Shown: piece after piece, positions 58,315 through 64,000 of the stretch | Layout of the letters: every line of letters begins with the position of its first letter | Numbering within the stretch: position 1 is the first letter of the stretch | Origin: Variovorax brevis | GTDB taxonomy: Bacteria; Pseudomonadota; Gammaproteobacteria; Burkholderiales; Burkholderiaceae_C | Assembly: GCF_030317105.1 (NCBI RefSeq) | Contig: NZ_JASZYG010000007.1 | Span: 372,001-436,000, forward strand | DNA: 64,000 nt | Direction of reading: 5' to 3' | Program-made: the position numbers and the translations under genes | The notes under the pieces: generated by a model | The model's database searches: none | Told to the model about the DNA's origin: nothing | Seen by the model: the letters and a program-made list of their open reading frames with translations, nothing else

Positions 58315-59289
58315 GTGAAATTTTCTTTCTTGCGTACCCCTCTGTCCCTGTTGGCCGTCGCACTCGCTGCCAGCGTCACCGTTTCCAGCCATGCCGCCGA
58401 AAAGTCCGTCGCCGTGACCTCGATCGTTGAACACAAGGCCCTCGACGCGGTGCGCGACGGCGTTCGCGACGAACTGAAGGCAGCCGGCTTCGAGCCGGGC
58501 AAGAACCTGAAATACGAATTCCAGAGCGCCCAGGGCAACAACGGCACGGCCGCGCAGATCGCCCGCAAGTACGTCGGCGAGCGTCCGGACGTGATCGTGG
58601 CCATCGCCACGCCGTCGGCGCAGGCCGTGGTCGCGGCCAGCAAGGACATTCCGGTCGTCTACAGCGCAGTGACCGACCCGGTCGCCGCCAAGCTGGTCAA
58701 GAGCTGGGACGCTTCGGGCACGAACGTGACGGGCGTGTCCGACCTGTCGCCGCTGGACAAGCACCTCGAACTCATCAAGCGCGTGGTGCCCAACGCCAAG
58801 CGCGTCGGCGTGATCTACAGCCCGGGTGAAGCCAACTCGGTGGCCATCGTCGATTCGCTCAAGAAGGCGATGAACGGCTCCGGCATGACGCTGGTTGAAG
58901 GCGCTGCCGCACGCACGGTGGACGTGGCGAGCGCGGCGCAAAGCCTGGTCGGCAAGGTCGACGTGATCTACGCGCCGACGGACAACAACGTGATGTCGGC
59001 CTTCGAAGGCATCGTCAAGGTTGCGCAGCAAGCGAAGATTCCGGTGGTCGCAGCCGACACCGACGCCGTCAAGCGAGGCGCCGTCGCGGCGCTGGGTCTG
59101 AACTATTACGACATCGGCCAGCAGACCGGCAAGATCGTCGTGAGCATCCTGAAGGGCCAGAAGCCCGGCACCATCGCCTCGCAAACCAGCAACACCTTCG
59201 AACTGCACGTGAACCCGGCGGCCGCGCTCAAGCAGGGCGTGACGCTGTCGGACGAACTCGTGAAGTCGGCCCAGGTCGTGGTCAAGTAA
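58315..59289 (+). CDS. ABC transporter substrate-binding protein, TrpX-like
   Basis: 324 residues from a GTG at 58315 with AGGA upstream; the open frame before it is not a protein-like sequence. Signal peptide (KFSFLRTPLSLLAVALAASVTVSSHAAE). The mature part is the TrpX/ABC_sub_bind fold: VAVTSIVEHKALDAVRDGVRDEL, VIVAIATPSAQAV, DPVAAKLVKSW, VGVIYSPGEANSV, DVIYAPTDNNVMSAFEGI. Related proteins bind tryptophan, tyrosine or other amino acids. It is followed by its permease and ATPase. Confidence 0.9.
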   Translation: MKFSFLRTPLSLLAVALAASVTVSSHAAEKSVAVTSIVEHKALDAVRDGVRDELKAAGFEPGKNLKYEFQSAQGNNGTAAQIARKYVGERPDVIVAIATPSAQAVVAASKDIPVVYSAVTDPVAAKLVKSWDASGTNVTGVSDLSPLDKHLELIKRVVPNAKRVGVIYSPGEANSVAIVDSLKKAMNGSGMTLVEGAAARTVDVASAAQSLVGKVDVIYAPTDNNVMSAFEGIVKVAQQAKIPVVAADTDAVKRGAVAALGLNYYDIGQQTGKIVVSILKGQKPGTIASQTSNTFELHVNPAAALKQGVTLSDELVKSAQVVVK

Positions 59290-59311
59290 GCAACGCGGCA
59301 GGAATCCCCAC

Positions 59312-60244
59312 ATGTCGCTCATCGCCTCGCTTGGCGCCATCGAGATCGGTCTGATATTCGGACTGGTCGCGTTGGGTGTCTACCTCTCGTTTCGCATCAT
59401 CAACTTTCCGGACCTGACCGTTGACGGCAGCTTTCCGCTCGGCGGCGCCGTTGCGGCGGCGCTGATCGTCGCGGGATGGAATCCCTTTGCCGCCACCGCC
59501 GCTGCCATCGTGGCCGGTGCGCTCTCGGGCTATCTCACGGCGTGGCTCAACGTCAAGCTGCGCATCATGCAGTTGCTCGCCAGCATCCTCGTGATGATCG
59601 CGCTCTATTCGGTCAACCTGCGCATCATGGGCAAGCCGAACGTCGCGTTGATCAACGACCCGACCGTGTTCACGATGCTCGACGCCGGTGGCGTGCCCGA
59701 CTACGTGCTCAAGCCGCTGGTGCTGCTGGCCATCGTGGCCGTGGTCAAGCTGCTGATCGACCTGTTCTTTGCATCGGAGATCGGCCTGGCGATGCGTGCC
59801 ACGGGCGGCAATGCGCGCATGGCGCGTGCCCAGGGCATCTCGACAGACCGGCTGACGGTGTGGGGCTTGGCCATTTCCAACGGGCTGGTGGCGCTGGCCG
59901 GTGCGCTGTTCGTGCAGTCGCAAGGCGGCGCGGACATCTCGATGGGCATCGGCACCATCGTCGTGGGCCTGGCGGCGGTGATCATCGGCGAGACCATTCT
60001 CCCTGCCCGCAGCCTCGTCATCACGACGCTGGCCTGCGTGCTGGGTGCGGTGCTCTACCGCTTCTTCATCGCGCTGGCACTCAACAGCGACTTCATCGGC
60101 CTGCAGGCGCAGGACCTGAACCTGGTGACCGCGGTGCTGGTGGCCATTGCACTTCTGGTTCCCAACTTCAGGCGCAAGCTCGCGGGCTTCTTTCCCGGCG
60201 TGCGCAACACCCCTTCAGCAGCAGCCATCAAGGAGGCCAAATAA
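59312..60244 (+). CDS. ABC transporter permease, TrpX-type system
   Basis: 310 residues with about eight membrane segments. The inner-loop LFFASEIGLAMRATGGNARMARAQGIS is the conserved coupling region of the LivH-like permeases. It forms the membrane pore with the ATPase that follows. TAATG overlap with the ATPase gene (one base). Single permease gene, so a homodimer is expected. Confidence 0.92.
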   Translation: MSLIASLGAIEIGLIFGLVALGVYLSFRIINFPDLTVDGSFPLGGAVAAALIVAGWNPFAATAAAIVAGALSGYLTAWLNVKLRIMQLLASILVMIALYSVNLRIMGKPNVALINDPTVFTMLDAGGVPDYVLKPLVLLAIVAVVKLLIDLFFASEIGLAMRATGGNARMARAQGISTDRLTVWGLAISNGLVALAGALFVQSQGGADISMGIGTIVVGLAAVIIGETILPARSLVITTLACVLGAVLYRFFIALALNSDFIGLQAQDLNLVTAVLVAIALLVPNFRRKLAGFFPGVRNTPSAAAIKEAK

Positions 60245-61038
60245 TGTTGCGCGCAAAAGGTCTGGAGATCACTTTCAACCCCGGCACGCCGATTGAAAAC
60301 CGTGTGCTGCGTGGATTGAACCTGACGATTCCCACGGGGCAGTTCGTCACCGTCATCGGCTCCAACGGAGCTGGCAAATCGACCTTCCTGAATGCCATCA
60401 GCGGCGACCTGATGGTCGACCGCGGCAGCATCAAGATCGATGAGGCCGACGTCACGCGCCGCTCGGCGTGGCAACGCTCGGATCTGGTCGCACGGGTCTT
60501 CCAGGACCCGATGGCCGGCACCTGCGAAGCGCTGACCATCGAAGAGAACATGGCGCTGGCCTTCAAGCGCGGCGCGCGTCGCAGCTTCGGATTCGCGGTC
60601 AAGCGCAGCCTGCGCGAGTTCTTCCGCGAGAAGCTCAGCATGCTCAACCTTGGGCTGGAAAACCGGCTGGCCGACCGCATGGGCTTGCTGTCCGGCGGAC
60701 AGCGCCAAGCCGTCAGCCTGCTGATGGCATCGCTGCAGCCTTCGCGCATCCTGCTGCTCGATGAGCACACGGCGGCACTCGATCCCAAGACGGCGGCCTT
60801 CGTGCTCGAACTCACCGCCAAGATCGTCGAAGGCAGCAAGCTGACGGCCATGATGGTCACGCACAGCATGCGCCAGGCGCTGGACTACGGCACGCGCACC
60901 GTGATGCTGCATGAAGGCCGCGTGATCCTCGACGTCGAAGGCGAAGAGCGCGCCGGCATGGACGTGCCCGACCTGCTCCACATGTTCGAGAAGACCCGCG
61001 GCGAAAAGCTTGACGACGACAAATTGCTGCTGGCCTGA
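60244..61038 (+). CDS. ABC transporter ATP-binding protein, TrpX-type system
   Basis: 264 residues. Walker A GSNGAGKST (about residues 40-48), signature LSGGQRQAVS, Walker B ILLLDEHTAALD and the switch His in MVTHSMRQAL. The Walker B Glu is kept. It drives uptake by the upstream permease and binding protein. The C-terminus beyond about 225 is acidic (LHMFEKTRGEKLDDD), typical of this subgroup. Confidence 0.93.
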   Translation: MLRAKGLEITFNPGTPIENRVLRGLNLTIPTGQFVTVIGSNGAGKSTFLNAISGDLMVDRGSIKIDEADVTRRSAWQRSDLVARVFQDPMAGTCEALTIEENMALAFKRGARRSFGFAVKRSLREFFREKLSMLNLGLENRLADRMGLLSGGQRQAVSLLMASLQPSRILLLDEHTAALDPKTAAFVLELTAKIVEGSKLTAMMVTHSMRQALDYGTRTVMLHEGRVILDVEGEERAGMDVPDLLHMFEKTRGEKLDDDKLLLA

Positions 61039-61059
61039 ACCCAACACCGAAAGATTGAA

Positions 61060-62286
61060 ATGAGAGAACTCCTGAATCGCTTCGAAAACAAGGCCCCGGA
61101 AATCGTGTTCGAGTGGCACGACGCCGAGACGCCAGCCAAGGGCTGGGTGGTCATCAACTCGCTGCGCGGTGGCGCGGCCGGTGGCGGCACGCGCATGCGC
61201 CCGGGCCTGGACCGTCGCGAGGTCGAATCGCTGGCCAAGACCATGGAAGTCAAGTTCAGCGTCTCGGGTCCGGCCATCGGCGGTGCCAAGTCGGGCATCG
61301 ACTTCGACCCGGCCGATCCGCGCAAGGCCGGCGTGCTGCAACGCTGGTACAAGGCCGTGACGCCGCTGCTCAAGAGCTACTACGGCACGGGCGGCGACCT
61401 GAACGTGGACGAAGTGCACGAGGTGATCCCGATCACCGAAAGCTATGGCCTGTGGCATCCGCAGGAGGGCGTGGTCAACGGCCACTTCCAGCCGAGCGAC
61501 AGCGAGCGCATCCAGAAGGTGGGCCAGTTGCGCATGGGCGTGGCCAAGGTGGTCGAAGACGGCCGCTTCACGCCGGTGGGCGCCAAAAAATACCTCGTGG
61601 CCGACCTCATCACCGGATGGGGCGTGGCCGAGTCGGTGCTGCACTACTACGGCCTGTATGGCGGCGAAGTCACCGGCAAGCGCGTGGTCGTGCAGGGCTG
61701 GGGCAACGTGGGCGCCGCAGCGGCGTACTACCTGGCGCAGGCCGGCGCGAAAGTGGTGGGCATCATCGACCGCCAGGGCGGCCTGCTGAATCGCGAGGGC
61801 TTCAGTTTCGAAGAGATCCGCACGCTGTTCCTGAACAAGAACGGCAACCAGCTTTCAGCGAAGGGCATGCTGTCTTTCGACGACATCAACCGTTTGGTGT
61901 GGAGCGTGGGCGCCGACGTGTTCCTTCCGTGTGCCGGTTCGCGCCTGGTCACGCAAGAACAAGTTGAGCAGCTCATCGACGGTGGACTCGAAGTGGTCTC
62001 CAGCGGCGCCAACGTGCCCTTTGCCGACAAGGAAATCTTCTACGGCCCGATCTATGAACACGCCGACGCGCGCGTGGCGGTGATCCCCGACTTCATCGCC
62101 AACTGCGGCATGGCGCGTGCGTTCGCTTTCTTGATGGAAGGCAGCGCGGAGATCTCCGACGAGGCGATCTTCGGCGACGTGTCCAGGACCGTCGCCAGCG
62201 CGCTCGAACGCTGCCATGCGCGCTCCAGCGCCCGCACCGCCATCGCGAAGACTGCGTTCGAGAATGCGCTGACGCAGCTGGTCTGA
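61060..62286 (+). CDS. Glu/Leu/Phe/Val-type amino acid dehydrogenase
   Basis: 408 residues. N-terminal catalytic domain with the Lys region GGAKSGIDFDPADP (the active Lys) and TGGDLNVDEVHEV. NAD domain with VVVQGWGNVGAAAAYYLA (about 210-228). It is longer than leucine/phenylalanine dehydrogenases and nearer a glutamate dehydrogenase in layout, but the substrate pocket cannot be read from sequence. It is 21 bp after the ABC ATPase and in the same operon, so it probably deaminates the imported amino acid. Confidence 0.88.
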   Translation: MRELLNRFENKAPEIVFEWHDAETPAKGWVVINSLRGGAAGGGTRMRPGLDRREVESLAKTMEVKFSVSGPAIGGAKSGIDFDPADPRKAGVLQRWYKAVTPLLKSYYGTGGDLNVDEVHEVIPITESYGLWHPQEGVVNGHFQPSDSERIQKVGQLRMGVAKVVEDGRFTPVGAKKYLVADLITGWGVAESVLHYYGLYGGEVTGKRVVVQGWGNVGAAAAYYLAQAGAKVVGIIDRQGGLLNREGFSFEEIRTLFLNKNGNQLSAKGMLSFDDINRLVWSVGADVFLPCAGSRLVTQEQVEQLIDGGLEVVSSGANVPFADKEIFYGPIYEHADARVAVIPDFIANCGMARAFAFLMEGSAEISDEAIFGDVSRTVASALERCHARSSARTAIAKTAFENALTQLV

Positions 62287-62432
62287 GGCACTGCTGCGGC
62301 GCGCCGGGTTCCGCGGGGGCGCGGGGCCGGATGTAACCAATCCGAAACCCGGCCTTTCAGGTGCGGTCAAAATGTCAATCTTCGTGACTTTTTGGGCGCA
62401 CCCTTTCCGCGCGGCGCAGCAGCAGCATCCTC

Positions 62433-63308
62433 ATGAAAAGCTTTTTCGATTTTTCCGCGGCCAGCGTGGCCGAACTGGCGCGTGCCGATGTGCGCCGTGC
62501 CCTTGAAGAAGACGCCGGCGACGGCGACCTGACCGCCGCCCTGGTGCCCGCCGCGCGAAAAGCCAGGGCCCGCGTCATCGTGCGCGAGGCCGCCGTGCTG
62601 TGCGGGGCACCGTGGGTCGAAGCCGTCGTGGCACAACTCGATCCGCGTGCGAGTGTGACGTGGCACTGCGGCGAAGGCGCGCGCTGCGCCCTCGACCAGG
62701 CCGTGCTCGAGATCGTGGGCGATGCGCGCAGCCTGCTCACCGCCGAGCGCACGGCGCTCAATTTCCTCCAGATGCTCAGTGCGGTGGCGACACGCACCGC
62801 CACCTACGTCGATGCGGTTCGCGGCACGCGCGCGCAGATCGTCGACACGCGCAAGACGCTGCCGGGCCTTCGGCTCGCGCAGAAATACGCGGTGCGCACG
62901 GGCGGCGGCACCAACCACCGCATCGGCCTGTACGACGCCATCCTCATCAAGGAAAACCATATCGCGGCGGCTGGCGGTGTCGCTGCCGCACTGCGGGCCG
63001 CGAGCGAAGTGGCATCGCAGGCGAAGTTCGTCGAGATCGAAGTCGAGACGCTGGCGCAACTCGACGAGGCGCTGGCCCACGGCGCCCGCATGGTCCTGCT
63101 CGACAACATGGACCTGCCGACCTTGCGCGAGGCCGTGCGCCGCAACGACGCGGCCGGCGACGCACGCGCCGTGCTGGAGATCTCCGGCGGCGTGACCCTG
63201 GACAGCATTCGCGCCCTGGCTGAAACGGGCGTGGACCGCATCTCCGTCGGCGCGCTCACCAAGGACGTGAAGGCGGTCGATTTCTCGATGCGCTTCCTGG
63301 AGGACTGA
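62433..63308 (+). CDS. nadC: Nicotinate-nucleotide pyrophosphorylase (quinolinate phosphoribosyltransferase)
   Basis: 291 residues. EDAGDGDLTAALVP near the start, ERTALNFLQMLSAVAT, VDTRKTLPGLRLAQKYAVRTGGGTNHRIGLYDAILIKENHI and LLDNMDLPTLREAV, ISGGVTL are the complete set of NadC blocks with the PRPP- and quinolinate-binding Arg and Lys. It makes nicotinate mononucleotide from quinolinate. The ATG at 62433 has no clear ribosome site. It is followed one base later by nadA. nadB is not in the window and may follow nadA. Confidence 0.95.
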   Translation: MKSFFDFSAASVAELARADVRRALEEDAGDGDLTAALVPAARKARARVIVREAAVLCGAPWVEAVVAQLDPRASVTWHCGEGARCALDQAVLEIVGDARSLLTAERTALNFLQMLSAVATRTATYVDAVRGTRAQIVDTRKTLPGLRLAQKYAVRTGGGTNHRIGLYDAILIKENHIAAAGGVAAALRAASEVASQAKFVEIEVETLAQLDEALAHGARMVLLDNMDLPTLREAVRRNDAAGDARAVLEISGGVTLDSIRALAETGVDRISVGALTKDVKAVDFSMRFLED

Positions 63309-63309
63309 G

Positions 63310-64000
63310 ATGGAATCCGCAGTCATCGACGTCGACTACGAACAGCCCGTCGCCTTCATCAAGGGCGATGGCGCCGCCTGCGACACCCGCCACGCCTGGG
63401 CACGCGTGCCGGCCGAGCCGACGCCGGCCGAACGCACGGCCCTGAAGGACCGCATCCGCCGCCTGCTGCGCGAGCGCAACGCGGTGATGGTGTCGCACTA
63501 CTACGTGCACCCTGACCTGCAGGACCTGGCCGAAGAAACGGGTGGCCTGGTCAGCGATTCGCTCGAAATGGCGCGCTTCGGGCGCGACCATGCGGCGCAG
63601 ACGCTGGTGGTGTCGGGCGTTCGCTTCATGGGCGAGACGGCCAAGATCCTGTCGCCTGAAAAGCGCGTGCTCATGCCCGACCTGGACGCGACCTGCTCGC
63701 TCGACCTGGGCTGCCCAGCCGATGCCTTCAGCGCCTTTTGCGACCAGCACCCGGACCGCACGGTGGTGGTCTACGCCAACACCAGCGCCGCCGTGAAGGC
63801 GCGCGCCGACTGGCTCGTCACGTCGAGCTGTGCGCTCGATGTGGTGCGCGCCTTGCACGCCAACGGCCAGAAGATCCTGTGGGCGCCCGACCGGCACCTG
63901 GGCGACTACATCCGCCGCGAGACCAGCGCCGACATGGTGAGCTGGCAAGGCGCGTGCATCGTGCATGACGAGTTCAAGGCGATCGAACTCGAACTGCTCA
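63310..64000 (+). CDS. nadA: Quinolinate synthase A (3' end cut by window)
   Basis: The ATG at 63310 begins one base after the nadC stop and stays open to the window edge (about 230 residues of the usual 340-380). The blocks VSHYYVHPDLQDLAEETGG, VSGVRFMGETAKILSPEKRVLMPDLDATCSL (first [4Fe-4S] Cys) and VTSSCALDVV (second Cys), WAPDRHLGDYI are those of NadA. It condenses iminoaspartate with dihydroxyacetone phosphate to quinolinate. The third cluster Cys lies beyond the window. Confidence 0.93.
   Translation, partial: MESAVIDVDYEQPVAFIKGDGAACDTRHAWARVPAEPTPAERTALKDRIRRLLRERNAVMVSHYYVHPDLQDLAEETGGLVSDSLEMARFGRDHAAQTLVVSGVRFMGETAKILSPEKRVLMPDLDATCSLDLGCPADAFSAFCDQHPDRTVVVYANTSAAVKARADWLVTSSCALDVVRALHANGQKILWAPDRHLGDYIRRETSADMVSWQGACIVHDEFKAIELELL

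Noticed and set aside
62287..62432. Riboswitch or attenuator before nadC
   Set aside because: The 146-bp leader has GC-rich complementarity (CCGGGTTCCGCGG near CCCGGCC) but nothing matching a known NAD-linked riboswitch that I can recognise.

Overview
The window reads as chromosomal DNA of a high-GC betaproteobacterium, most likely a Comamonadaceae member close to Variovorax. The grounds are two Bug-type tripartite tricarboxylate binding proteins, a chromosomal cat-ben benzoate cluster under a CatM/BenM-type LysR regulator, a Fiu/YbiX-type siderophore pair and dense alpha/beta-hydrolase and SDR content. The genus is inferred by gene style; no rRNA or tRNA gene was seen.

Layout. 1-2.2 kb: a PcaB-like fumarase-superfamily lyase (runs off the left edge) divergent from a GntR regulator, with two identical operator-like repeats between them. 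2.2-7.8 kb: iron uptake (FTR1-like permease, short Fur-family regulator, TonB siderophore receptor, PKHD hydroxylase, PepSY protein, cytochrome b561-like protein). 7.9-9.3 kb: two poorly known proteins. 9.7-24.4 kb: fifteen collinear genes forming an uncharacterised aromatic catabolic cluster (two Bug proteins, two SDRs, cupin, alpha/beta hydrolase, IclR, ThDP enzyme, aspartate-dehydrogenase-like protein, ALDH, type I extradiol-like VOC protein, small HTH protein, Rieske oxygenase with its reductase, MFS carrier). 24.5-27.3 kb: lipoprotein with Ig-like and beta-propeller repeats. 27.5-30.7 kb: self-sufficient CYP102-type P450. 30.8-34 kb: GrlR-like protein, a gene-free patch of interlocking inverted repeats, and a large unknown propeller-like protein. 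34.2-38.4 kb: WS/DGAT acyltransferase with a coupled hydrolase, and an MFS carrier.

38.9-43.9 kb holds a five-gene operon (ATP-grasp, TRSP-type PRTase, HAD, StiP/PELOTA-type PRTase, HpcH/CitE-like lyase). This matches the predicted nucleoside-like-metabolite module usually linked to tellurite-resistance (ter) genes, but no ter gene lies beside it. It is the best candidate here for an undescribed system. 44-48.6 kb: MltB-like transglycosylase, then a Baeyer-Villiger monooxygenase with a MetX-like hydrolase. 48.7-57.6 kb: LysR, catB, catC, catA, benA, benB, benC, benD and benK, a complete benzoate-to-enol-lactone route with an ATAC-N7-GTAT site in front of catB. 57.6-62.3 kb: Lrp-family regulator divergent from an amino-acid-type ABC transporter (TrpX-like) and a Glu/Leu/Phe/Val-type dehydrogenase. 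62.4-64 kb: nadC and the start of nadA, which runs off the right edge.

The three most hypothesis-rich regions are the 15-gene catabolic cluster, the orphan ter-type biosynthetic operon and the inverted-repeat patch near 31.2-31.8 kb.
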